From an uncultured bacterium (GTDB lineage Bacteria; Actinomycetota; Coriobacteriia; Coriobacteriales; Coriobacteriaceae), in contig CAJMOL010000100.1 in assembly GCA_905215095.1 (NCBI GenBank), positions 1 to 6,298 on the forward strand: a stretch of DNA of 6,298 nucleotides, in the 5' to 3' direction. Below the pieces are notes generated by a model. It had not been told where the DNA came from and did not search any database. It was given only the letters and a program-made list of their open reading frames with translations. The first letter of the stretch is position 1, and each line of letters starts with the position of its first letter. The position numbers and the translations under genes are program-made. Below are positions 1 to 6,240 of the stretch, in pieces.

Positions 1-2950
1 GCACCACCATTTTGCCGTTAATGTTCTCGGGCGCGCCCAGCTCGATGCTCGACGGTGCTTGCGGAAAGCGGAGAACTTGACGGAACGTCAGGCTATCGCC
101 CGAAACGTCCGACCACAGGGTAAAGCACTCCAGCGCAACCTCGGCCTCGCTGCCGAGCGCCTTTTCTGCGGTGGTTCCGCGGCGGTGGAGGTAGGCACCC
201 GACAGGCGCCCGTCGACCAGCGTCTTGCCCACCGTGATACGCGGGCACTGCAGGCAATGGCAGCCATCCTCCTGAAGGCGGCCGCGCGAGATGCTGCGCC
301 ACGACGTGTGCGACATCACGCGAACTCCGTCGTTGCTTATGCGCAGGCGCACAACGGACAGTATGCCGGCTGTGCTTGCCGTATCGAAAAGGGTGTTGTC
401 GCCGTCAGGGCGCTCGCCCGAGACCAGCAGCACGTAAGCGTCCTGGTTTTCTCTTCCGTCCGTATATTCCACTACGTCGAAGTCGTAATCGAATATGCCG
501 TCGCGCTCCACGTCGCCTTCGCCAAAGCCAAGGGGGAAGTCCACGGGCATGGGGGCAGACCACGTGCCGTTTGCCTTTGTGTGCACCACTAGGCGCGAGC
601 GGCCATTGTCGCCGTAGCGCACCGAGGCGATACGGAACAGGCATTCTACGCTGGCGATCATTGCCAGCTTCATGTGAGCTTCGCTGAGCACGCCAGTAAA
701 CAGCACGTTGTCGCTCGAGGGCTTGATGCCGCCACGCTCGTCCTCCGATACACCAGCAGAATTGGCGTTGGGGTCCGCAACGGCGTCCTTCGCCTGCCCG
801 ATATGGGTGTACGCATACATCGGCGCGGCGTTTTCGTCGTTCTCTATCAGTGCATGGACGAAATGCTCGATCTGTCCCGTGTCGTCGCTTTCTGCATCCG
901 CCTCGAGCTCAATGCGCGTGACCGCTTGATCCCAATCGCGCACGACAGGCGCGACGTTTACGGCGGTGGCCTTAACCTCGGCGCGTGCGAGTAGCTCGGC
1001 GTTGGTGACGATGGTGGCCGATGCGATAAATTGCGGCACGCCGCCCGCCTCGATGTTGCTGGGCGTGCCGAAGCGGGCATCCAACGTGTAAGGCGTATCT
1101 CCACCCAATGCGAGCTCAGAGCGCTGGAGCACATACTGGTTGCCATTGTTCACCGACATATTCCACGAATCGAGGAGTGTGGGCCACGACCCCGACCAAG
1201 CCTTGGTGGTCCACTTGAACATTACGAACTGGAGTATCACATCGACATCGACGTCTGCACCAACGCGCAGTCGCGGAAGCTGGTGTCCATCTGCCTTCTC
1301 GTACCCAATGAACAGCGTGAGGGATGCGGCGCCGCGCACGGCAGACGAAGCGACGCCTGCAACGCCGGCTCCAAAGGTGACAGCAAGCCCGATCTGGATG
1401 GTGAACGAGCCCGACGTGTTTGAATAGTCGAGCGAAATGTTTTTAAAAAACGCCGCGCCGCTGCCGTGCGTGTGGGCACCCACGGCGAGCGCCAGCTTCG
1501 CCAGCACCCAGGGGTTGACGTTTAGGAAAAACGGCACCGGTCCCAAGGTGAACTGCTCGGTCCAATTGAGGTCGGTTCTTACCTGGAAGAGGGCTTTAAT
1601 ATTGCCGTATGCGGGGTCGTTGTTGCTACCCCAGGTTTTGCCCACCCAATCGTAGGCGAGCGAGCCGTACAGCTGTGTGGCGATATCCATCGTGAACAGC
1701 GGCGTACAGTGGTGGCGAAGGAGCTTGGTGTTTCTTGGATCGGTACCCGAACCGGCACTCATACTCTTATATTGATTCCACTTCCCCTCCATTTCGTCGA
1801 GGTAACGGTTTGCCTGCTTGGCACCCGACTCGCGCGGTGACTTCTTCCAGTACTCTGGATCAGGGTTACCCGAATCGTTCATGTAACCGACCGGCTTGTA
1901 TCCTCCGCCAAACAGTACGTACCCGGCAAACGAGAAATCGAACAAAATGGGGAACGAGGGCATCCAGCAGGTGAACTTGTTGCCGCCGATGCCGGGAAAC
2001 GCCGCTGGGAAATCAAACGGAGTGATCTCTTGGTCCATAGTGGTGGGAATGATGGTGGTCGAGCCCGATTCCGCCTTTGCGGCCGGCGCGGTGACAACGG
2101 CCATGGGGGAGGAGAGCGTGTAGGTTTTACCCTGATAGTCGAGGACGAAGCGCAGCCTGCGCCCTTCTTCCAGAAGGTTTGACGCTGCATCGAGGAACTT
2201 GTCTTCGAGTGTGAACGTTGCCAGATTGTCCGAACCCGATGCACTGGCCTTGACTTGGCCAATCTGCGTGACGGTTTCGGATGAGCTGCCCGCAGCGGGC
2301 ATCACTTTATTGATATGTAACGTTGCCTGCCCGCCCTGCGGCAGATGGGCCTGCACGGTAAAAGCGTGCGTGTTGGGCTGGTCGTTTGCCGTGTCGTCCT
2401 TCGGCATTGCCATAAACGTGGCGTCGGCGTACTGGATGTCCCATTCGTCGAATGTGAGCTGGCGAAAGTACGGATCGCTGTCGGAAAGCGGACGCGTGGG
2501 CGCGGTTATGGCGGTGCCGCCCTGGATACGCGCAAGGGGAATCTCGACATCACGGTAGCCCGCCATGCTAATGGAAATGCCGCCGTTAAAGTCGTACGCG
2601 TCGAGAAGCGTTGCCTCGTCCACGTAGCCTTCCGAAAGAGGGGCGATCTCAAAGATGGCCGTGCCTTCGTCATCGGTCGTGGCAGTGAGCTGCTTGCCTG
2701 CGGCATAGCGCGATGTGAGCGTGACCTGGGCACCCGTGATGGGTGTATTCTTGTTGGCGACGTCGACCACGACCACACCGAACATGGTGCGCGAGAGAAC
2801 GAGCACCCTGAAGGGGTCTTTTTCGTCGGCATGGGCTTCGGTGGGCGCGAACGGCAGCAGGAATGCATTTTTGCTTCCTGGCACGCGAGGCAGCATGATG
2901 CCTGCCAGCGAGGATGCTCCGGCGATAAGTAACGAACGGCGATCAAGCAT
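1..2950 (-). CDS. Large exported protein of unknown function, 3' end cut off by the window edge
   Basis: One frame stays open for 983 codons from an ATG at 2950 to the left edge, with no stop, so the C-terminus lies outside the window. The start has a GGGAG site six bases upstream. Residues 1-41 look like a signal peptide: twin arginines at 4-5 (DRRSLLIAGAS), a weakly hydrophobic stretch to about residue 20, and a likely cleavage site after AHA at 39-41. This resembles Tat signals, so export across the membrane is inferred. Residues about 46-125 (TPITGAQVTL, then TDDEGTAIFEI) resemble a carboxypeptidase-regulatory-like beta-sandwich, a fold common in surface proteins. The middle is rich in aromatic residues and glycine (324-360) and has alternating beta-like strands around 504-580. 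Residues about 764-890 look like beta-propeller blades (NGTWSAPMPV, then DAYVLLVSGERP). Cysteines are few (328, 415, 770, 897, 899, 902, 942). I recognise no enzyme motif and no membrane anchor in the visible part. A cell-surface or secreted binding protein is the best guess; function is unknown. Confidence 0.9.
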   Translation of the reverse strand, partial: MLDRRSLLIAGASSLAGIMLPRVPGSKNAFLLPFAPTEAHADEKDPFRVLVLSRTMFGVVVVDVANKNTPITGAQVTLTSRYAAGKQLTATTDDEGTAIFEIAPLSEGYVDEATLLDAYDFNGGISISMAGYRDVEIPLARIQGGTAITAPTRPLSDSDPYFRQLTFDEWDIQYADATFMAMPKDDTANDQPNTHAFTVQAHLPQGGQATLHINKVMPAAGSSSETVTQIGQVKASASGSDNLATFTLEDKFLDAASNLLEEGRRLRFVLDYQGKTYTLSSPMAVVTAPAAKAESGSTTIIPTTMDQEITPFDFPAAFPGIGGNKFTCWMPSFPILFDFSFAGYVLFGGGYKPVGYMNDSGNPDPEYWKKSPRESGAKQANRYLDEMEGKWNQYKSMSAGSGTDPRNTKLLRHHCTPLFTMDIATQLYGSLAYDWVGKTWGSNNDPAYGNIKALFQVRTDLNWTEQFTLGPVPFFLNVNPWVLAKLALAVGAHTHGSGAAFFKNISLDYSNTSGSFTIQIGLAVTFGAGVAGVASSAVRGAASLTLFIGYEKADGHQLPRLRVGADVDVDVILQFVMFKWTTKAWSGSWPTLLDSWNMSVNNGNQYVLQRSELALGGDTPYTLDARFGTPSNIEAGGVPQFIASATIVTNAELLARAEVKATAVNVAPVVRDWDQAVTRIELEADAESDDTGQIEHFVHALIENDENAAPMYAYTHIGQAKDAVADPNANSAGVSEDERGGIKPSSDNVLFTGVLSEAHMKLAMIASVECLFRIASVRYGDNGRSRLVVHTKANGTWSAPMPVDFPLGFGEGDVERDGIFDYDFDVVEYTDGRENQDAYVLLVSGERPDGDNTLFDTASTAGILSVVRLRISNDGVRVMSHTSWRSISRGRLQEDGCHCLQCPRITVGKTLVDGRLSGAYLHRRGTTAEKALGSEAEVALECFTLWSDVSGDSLTFRQVLRFPQAPSSIELGAPENINGKMVV

Positions 2951-2956
2951 TTTGGG

Positions 2957-2961
2957 CTCCC
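2957..2961 (-). promoter_or_regulatory. Ribosome binding site of the large exported protein
   Basis: On the minus strand this reads GGGAG and sits six bases before the ATG at 2950. It fixes the start of the large gene and puts the twin-arginine signal at the very N-terminus. Confidence 0.75.
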
Positions 2962-3056
2962 ATCCCGCAAATATCGGTGGAAATAATCCAATTTTGCGAG
3001 AAGGTGCCCCGTGGCGGTAGTGCCGTTCGATGGCCAAAGTGTCCAATTTAAGCGCG

Positions 3057-3086
3057 CGAAAGCGTCAAGCCTCCGGAGTGCTTTCG
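3057..3086. repeat. Inverted repeat with a nested palindrome; candidate operator or hairpin
   Basis: CGAAAGC at 3057-3063 is matched by its exact reverse complement GCTTTCG at 3080-3086, with 16 bases between. Inside lies a perfect 8-base palindrome, CTCCGGAG, at 3071-3078. Neither strand has a T-run after the stem, so a standard intrinsic terminator is unlikely. Dimeric regulators with LuxR-type HTH domains bind palindromic sites, and this one lies about 107-136 bases upstream of the exported-protein start, so an operator role is possible (inference). Confidence 0.4.
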
Positions 3087-3091
3087 ATACG

Positions 3092-3104
3092 CCGGGCAGC
3101 CCGG
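3092..3104 (-). terminator. GC-rich hairpin just after the LuxR-type regulator stop, no T-tract
   Basis: On the minus strand CCGGG-CTG-CCGGG-type pairing (CCGGGCTGCCCGG) forms a five-base stem with a three-base loop, three bases after the TAG stop. The following bases (CGTATCG) lack a T-run, so it is at best a weak or pausing terminator. It could also protect the 3' end of the upstream message. Confidence 0.3.
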
Positions 3105-3107
3105 TCG

Positions 3108-4112
3108 CTAACGCAACATATGCGCGACCAGCTCGGCGCGTGTGCCGATGCCAAGCTTTGCGTATACGCCGGATAGGCGGTTTTTGACGGTGCCCGGCGA
3201 TACTCCCATATGGCGTGCGATTTCGGCGTTGGTCCATCCGCGGCAGGCGAGCATGGCCATGGTGAACTCCGTGGTCGTTAAATCGTCGGCAACGTCCTCG
3301 CCCGAATCGGGGTTGTGGATGCGCCGCCAGCCGTAGCTGAATCGATACGTAATCTCGATGATACGTGCGAAATCGTCAGGGTATTGCGATTTTAGGCATG
3401 CCTCGATGAGTCCCTGCAAAAGGCCGTGGTGCTCGCCAATGAGCTCGATAAGGCCGTCGGGACGCGCAATGTTCCAAGCAACTCCGAAGTGCGTTTTTGC
3501 GGCGTCGATGTCCTTGAGGCTCATGCACGCCATGGAAGCTGCCAGGTGCAGGAACAGTTCCGAGATCGGATAGCTCCCCTGTTTCATGATCAGGGCGTTT
3601 TCCGCCATGCCCAGACTGCGGCCATATTCGCCGCGCAGGTACAGGGCATGCGCCATCACGTAGCTGGCGAACAGGCGCAGGCCTTCGGGCAGATGCGCCG
3701 CAAGCGGATAAAACTCTTCGGCAGAATACGGGGAAGACAAGTGCAACAGGACGCTTGCGGCCGAGGCGAACAGGATATGCGTGGCGTGGACGGCGGGTGA
3801 TTCCTCGTCAGTTGGCGTATCAAGGATGCCCGCAAGACAACGGCGGGCGTCGGCGATACGGTTGAGCGACAGACTGGCGTATCCGCAGATAAAGCATGCG
3901 GAATAGCGCAGTGCGGAATCGGTGGCGTCAAGATAGGGGCGCGCCGTCTTGGCAGCGAGGGCGGCCTGTCCGCGAAAGTACAGCGCTTCTGCCGTGGCGA
4001 TGGTGCGTGAATCGGGGTCGGAAATGCCTGCAACCGCAGCGTCAATCTGCCCCGGCACAAAGGCAGTGCACATCAACGGCATGGGAACGCATGGGTAGCC
4101 ATCGCAGTCCAT
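3108..4112 (-). CDS. LuxR-type transcriptional regulator with a helical (TPR-like) N-terminal region
   Basis: This 334-residue protein ends in a clear LuxR/GerE DNA-binding domain at about 278-334: LTTTEFTMAMLACRGWTNAEIA, then a recognition helix SPGTVKNRLSGVYAKLG and RAELVAHML. The N-terminal two thirds (about 35-260) is alpha-helical and alanine/leucine-rich, with helix-pair patterns like TPR units (for example ALYLRGEYGRSLGMAENAL, 156-174). I see no receiver domain, no Walker ATPase motif and no membrane segment, so it is a cytoplasmic, stand-alone regulator whose signal is unknown. The open frame extends upstream to 4295, but that would overlap the kinase gene by 115 bases. The ATG at 4112 has a GGGAG site seven bases away and is preferred. 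It follows the kinase after 68 bases, so it may be co-transcribed, and it precedes the large exported protein, its most likely target (inference). Confidence 0.9.
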   Translation of the reverse strand: MDCDGYPCVPMPLMCTAFVPGQIDAAVAGISDPDSRTIATAEALYFRGQAALAAKTARPYLDATDSALRYSACFICGYASLSLNRIADARRCLAGILDTPTDEESPAVHATHILFASAASVLLHLSSPYSAEEFYPLAAHLPEGLRLFASYVMAHALYLRGEYGRSLGMAENALIMKQGSYPISELFLHLAASMACMSLKDIDAAKTHFGVAWNIARPDGLIELIGEHHGLLQGLIEACLKSQYPDDFARIIEITYRFSYGWRRIHNPDSGEDVADDLTTTEFTMAMLACRGWTNAEIARHMGVSPGTVKNRLSGVYAKLGIGTRAELVAHMLR

Positions 4113-4119
4113 CTTCCAT

Positions 4120-4124
4120 CTCCC
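4120..4124 (-). promoter_or_regulatory. Ribosome binding site that decides the LuxR-type regulator start
   Basis: GGGAG on the minus strand lies seven bases before the ATG at 4112. This supports the 334-residue form over the longer open frame that would begin inside the kinase gene. Confidence 0.65.
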
Positions 4125-4162
4125 AACAGCTGGCAACAATAGCAGCAATTGTACTCCTGTTG
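4124..4162 (-). repeat. Composite hairpin in the gap between kinase and LuxR-type regulator
   Basis: On the minus strand CAACAG (4162-4157) can pair with CTGTTG (4129-4124). Inside it ACAAT (4152-4148) pairs with ATTGT (4140-4136) around a seven-base loop. The outer 3' arm touches the GGGAG ribosome site of the regulator gene, so folding could influence its translation (inference). The stems are short and AT-containing, there is no T-run, and chance pairing is possible. Confidence 0.3.
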
Positions 4163-4180
4163 CTCGGGACCCCTTTCGTT

Positions 4181-5332
4181 TTACTGCTCGGTTGACGCTG
4201 CGGATCGTTTTGGAAGGCTTACGAGCATGGTGGTCCCGTTCTCGGAACTTGTTTCGACCTCCACTGTGCCACCGTGAAGAGCTGCAATCTCCCAAACGAG
4301 CGCTAGTCCGAGTCCTGCGCCGCCGTATGCCCTGCTGCGGGATTTGTCTAGACGAAAGAACGGTTGGAAGATGCTTTCACGGTACTGCTTGGGTATTCCC
4401 GGGCCCTGGTCCTCGACTCGCAGGAACACGTGGCTGTCGTTGTCGCAGATGGAGACGGTAACGCTCGAGTCGGTGCGGCTATAGCGGATAGCGTTTTCGG
4501 CCAGGTTAAACACCAGCCGATAGAGGAGCGTGTCGCTCCCGATTACTAGAGCGTCTCCAGCACAATTGAGGGCTATGCCCTTATTTTCGGCAAGTGGTGC
4601 AAGGTCGGTGAGGACCTCTTCGGACAAGGGACCAAGTTCCACATCGTCCTCGCAAGGAACACTGCGGAGCTCACTCATCTCGAGCAATACCTTGGCCATT
4701 CGAGACATGCGCTCGGTTTGTTCTTGTAGCAGGCCGAGCAGCTCGGCCGTTTCGGGTTGCAAACCGGAGTGCTCGGAGATGAATAGTTCAATCTGTGCTT
4801 GCATAAGGGCGAGCGGGGTGCGCAGCTCGTGTGCGGCGTTGCCGGTAAACTGACGCTGTGCAGAGAACCCTTCGCCAAGACGGGCGATCATGTCGTTGAA
4901 AGAGGCGCTGCATCGTTGTAGCTCGATGGGCACATCTTCACTGAGCCTGATTTCGCTTAGGTTGTCAGGCTGCACACGCTCGACCTGGGCCGCAAAAGCC
5001 CGTAGCGGTTTGAGTGCACGGCCGCTCACAAAGTATGCCAGCGCGCCGCCAAGGAGTGTTACTCCAGCCGTGATGTACCAGGCTGTCGTGCCAAAAGACT
5101 CCTGTGCGTCGTTTACGACGATCGTGACCTCGTCATCGGGGGTCGCTTTCGTTGGGTCGAACACCTGGGGCGAATCCGCGCCGGCAGCGTTAAAGGCCGA
5201 GATGTCACTGCCGATGGCATCCATATAGCGCATGCCCGTATAGCCGACCAGGCAGTTCGTCAGCACGCACGCCGCACACGTCAGCAGCGCCGTCATGATC
5301 GTTATGCGCCATTGCAGCGAAAGCCTTTTCAT
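4181..5332 (-). CDS. Membrane sensor histidine kinase (HAMP type), partner of the adjacent response regulator
   Basis: This 383-residue kinase should sense a signal at the membrane, autophosphorylate and pass phosphate to the regulator encoded just upstream. Order of parts: first membrane helix about 9-32, short outside loop about 33-83, second membrane helix about 84-103, HAMP about 104-157, dimerisation region with H-box FTGNAAHELRTPL (phospho-accepting His168), and an ATPase domain with N-box NLAENAIRYS (Asn280), G1 box DQGPGI (308-313), F-box FQPFFRLDK and G2 box GGAGLGLAL. All catalytic motifs are intact and the length is normal for the class. The start overlaps the regulator stop as ATGA and has a GGAGG site seven bases upstream, implying translational coupling. 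The first helix contains C19, C22 and C27, an unusual cysteine cluster. The signal is unknown; the outside loop is too small for a known sensor fold. Confidence 0.95.
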   Translation of the reverse strand: MKRLSLQWRITIMTALLTCAACVLTNCLVGYTGMRYMDAIGSDISAFNAAGADSPQVFDPTKATPDDEVTIVVNDAQESFGTTAWYITAGVTLLGGALAYFVSGRALKPLRAFAAQVERVQPDNLSEIRLSEDVPIELQRCSASFNDMIARLGEGFSAQRQFTGNAAHELRTPLALMQAQIELFISEHSGLQPETAELLGLLQEQTERMSRMAKVLLEMSELRSVPCEDDVELGPLSEEVLTDLAPLAENKGIALNCAGDALVIGSDTLLYRLVFNLAENAIRYSRTDSSVTVSICDNDSHVFLRVEDQGPGIPKQYRESIFQPFFRLDKSRSRAYGGAGLGLALVWEIAALHGGTVEVETSSENGTTMLVSLPKRSAASTEQ

Positions 5333-6003
5333 TCGCTATCCTCCATAACGTAGCCCTCTCCAATCCGATTGCGAATCGGGTCGTATCCCAAAGCGCTGCG
5401 CAACTTTTTTCGGAGCGACGAGATGTGAACGCGGGTTGCGTTGCTAAAGCTGTTCACGCTGCTATCCCAAACGTGCTCGATAAGCTCCTCTTGACTTATC
5501 GGACGCCCCTGATTAAGCATCAGGTATTCCAAGATTCCCGTTTCCTTGCGTGTAAGAGATAGAGCTTCACTGTCCACGGAAGCGATGCGCGCCTTGGTGT
5601 CAAAGCTGAGCTTTCTGCAGGTTAATACTATGTCGCTTTGTGCGAAGCGCCTGAGGGTAAGGCTGCGGATCCTTGCCGCAAGCTCGTCAAGATGAAACGG
5701 CTTGGTAAGGTAATCGTTGGCGCCGGCATCGAGTCCGGCGACCTTGTCGGCGACCTCGCCGCGTGCGGACAGAATCAGTACCTTGGTCTCGCTGTCGGTT
5801 TTCCTAAGTTCCCTGAGCACGGTCATGCCATCGATACGGGGAAGGTTGAGGTCGAGTACCACGAGGTCAAAGACTTCGACGCCCAGCAGATCGAGCGCCT
5901 CCTGTCCGTCGTGGCAGCAGTCGACGCTGTACGCCAAGTTTCGCAAGCTGCGCGCGATTGCATCGCACAGCGCTCGCTCGTCTTCGACGATCAAAATACG
6001 CAT
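5329..6003 (-). CDS. OmpR/PhoB-family response regulator
   Basis: This 224-residue DNA-binding response regulator is phosphorylated by the adjacent kinase. The receiver domain spans about 1-118: acidic residues E7-D8-E9, phospho-accepting Asp51 in VVLDLNLPRIDG, switch Ser79 in LILSARG, and Lys101 in YLTKPF. A winged-helix domain follows at about 125-222 (LSLTRKETGILEYLM, then ATRVHISSLRKKL and a terminal IGEGYVM). The frame could begin six codons earlier at 6021, but the ATG at 6003 has an AAGGAG site six bases upstream and gives the standard MRILIVEDE beginning, so it is preferred. The stop overlaps the kinase start by four bases. It is divergent from the CXXC microprotein gene. The shared gap carries direct repeats that may be its binding site, which would make it autoregulatory (inference). 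Confidence 0.95.
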   Translation of the reverse strand: MRILIVEDERALCDAIARSLRNLAYSVDCCHDGQEALDLLGVEVFDLVVLDLNLPRIDGMTVLRELRKTDSETKVLILSARGEVADKVAGLDAGANDYLTKPFHLDELAARIRSLTLRRFAQSDIVLTCRKLSFDTKARIASVDSEALSLTRKETGILEYLMLNQGRPISQEELIEHVWDSSVNSFSNATRVHISSLRKKLRSALGYDPIRNRIGEGYVMEDSE

Positions 6004-6009
6004 AACAGT

Positions 6010-6015
6010 CTCCTT
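6010..6015 (-). promoter_or_regulatory. Ribosome binding site that decides the response regulator start
   Basis: AAGGAG on the minus strand, six bases before the ATG at 6003. The alternative ATG at 6021 has no comparable site. Confidence 0.75.
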
Positions 6016-6033
6016 GCACATTCCAAATCGCGC

Positions 6034-6061
6034 TTAACACGGATTTTATGGTCGATATGGT
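6034..6061 (+). promoter_or_regulatory. Candidate sigma-70-type promoter for the CXXC microprotein
   Basis: A -35-like TTAACA at 6034-6039 (five of six matches to TTGACA) is followed after 16 bases by a -10-like TATGGT at 6056-6061 (four of six). Transcription would begin near 6068, leaving a leader of about 25 bases before the TTG start. The -10 overlaps the second ATGGTC repeat, so a protein bound there would affect initiation. Confidence 0.4.
6043..6048 (-). promoter_or_regulatory. Candidate -10 element for the response regulator/kinase operon
   Basis: On the minus strand this reads TAAAAT, five of six matches to TATAAT, about 40 bases before the start codon. No good -35 lies 16-18 bases upstream. 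That position is instead occupied by a GACCAT repeat (the complement of ATGGTC), the arrangement expected of an activator-dependent promoter (inference). Confidence 0.35.
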
Positions 6062-6070
6062 CCAATGGTC
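6048..6070. repeat. Three ATGGTC direct repeats between divergent genes; candidate operator
   Basis: ATGGTC occurs at 6048-6053, 6057-6062 and 6065-6070, with periods of nine and eight bases. A degenerate copy, GTGGTC, lies at 6085-6090, 20 bases after the third. Response regulators of the OmpR family bind direct repeats, usually about 10-11 bases apart, so the spacing is slightly short. The position over both candidate promoters supports a regulatory role (inference). Confidence 0.45.
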
Positions 6071-6078
6071 GCGTAACG

Positions 6079-6085
6079 AAAGGAG
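6079..6085 (+). promoter_or_regulatory. Ribosome binding site for the CXXC microprotein
   Basis: AAAGGAG lies eight bases before the TTG at 6094. It makes the TTG the better start. The in-frame GTG at 6085 overlaps the site itself, and there is no ATG before codon 20. Confidence 0.7.
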
Positions 6086-6093
6086 TGGTCAGG

Positions 6094-6240
6094 TTGTTCA
6101 AAGCGGTAAAGCCCGTGGTACAGGTCGCTTTGTTGATCGTCGGAATTGCCATGGTGTGCTTTGGTGTTATGCGTGGCGAGGCGGATGCCGTGCTGGCCAA
6201 AGCGATTAGGCTGTGCTTGGAGTGTATCGGAATTGGATAA
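6094..6240 (+). CDS. Small CXXC-motif membrane protein, CD1871A-like
   Basis: This 48-residue protein has one predicted membrane helix at about 8-27 (VVQVALLIVGIAMVCFGV), then RGE, a short amphipathic stretch, and a C-terminal CLECIGIG with cysteines 41 and 44. The layout, with a helix, a G-x-x-RGE turn and the ending CLECIGIG, matches what I remember of the CD1871A family of CXXC microproteins in gut anaerobes. Those often lie beside 4Fe-4S or thioredoxin-like genes. The biochemical role is not known to me; a redox or metal role for the cysteine pair is inference. The start is a TTG after a strong AAAGGAG site. The same frame is open upstream to 5638, but that part lies opposite the response regulator and has no support. 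It diverges from the two-component operon. Confidence 0.8.
   Translation: MFKAVKPVVQVALLIVGIAMVCFGVMRGEADAVLAKAIRLCLECIGIG

Larger units (their letters stand above)
2951..3107. other. Intergenic gap between the LuxR-type regulator and the exported protein
   Basis: This 157-base gap holds no credible gene on either strand. Next to the regulator stop it carries two GC-rich inverted repeats (3092-3104 and 3057-3086). Nearer the exported-protein gene, about 2968-2999, it becomes clearly more AT-rich than its surroundings, as expected for a promoter. I could not find a convincing -35/-10 pair on the minus strand. An activator-dependent promoter for the exported protein is plausible but inferred. 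Confidence 0.5.

Noticed and set aside
59..592. A 177-codon open frame on the plus strand
   Set aside because: It lies wholly opposite the large exported-protein gene, has no convincing ribosome site, and its arginine/alanine-rich translation is typical of a shadow frame in GC-rich DNA.
1440..1450. T5A6 homopolymer run as a programmed frameshift or phase-variation site
   Set aside because: In the coding frame the codons are TTT TTT AAA AAC, which does not fit the canonical slippery heptamer. The runs are short and the frame continues normally on both sides.
2345..2932. A 195-codon open frame on the plus strand
   Set aside because: It is antisense to the N-terminal half of the exported protein, whose signal peptide and beta-sandwich domain are convincing. 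No recognisable protein features.
2506..3237. A 243-codon open frame on the minus strand overlapping the regulator and exported-protein genes
   Set aside because: It overlaps two better-supported genes in another frame, spans their gap, and its translation is rich in Arg, Pro and Ser without any domain.
4113..4180. A TACAAT -10-like element for a separate promoter of the LuxR-type gene
   Set aside because: The hexamer on the minus strand is good, but no -35 resembling TTGACA lies at the right distance, so co-transcription with the kinase is equally likely.
4113..4295. N-terminal extension of the LuxR-type regulator to an ATG at 4295
   Set aside because: It would overlap the kinase gene by 115 bases, adds an arginine-rich stretch without a fold, and the ATG at 4112 has its own good ribosome site.
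5638..6093. Long upstream extension of the CXXC microprotein frame
   Set aside because: It is the antisense of the response regulator, and only the part from 6094 has a ribosome site and family resemblance.
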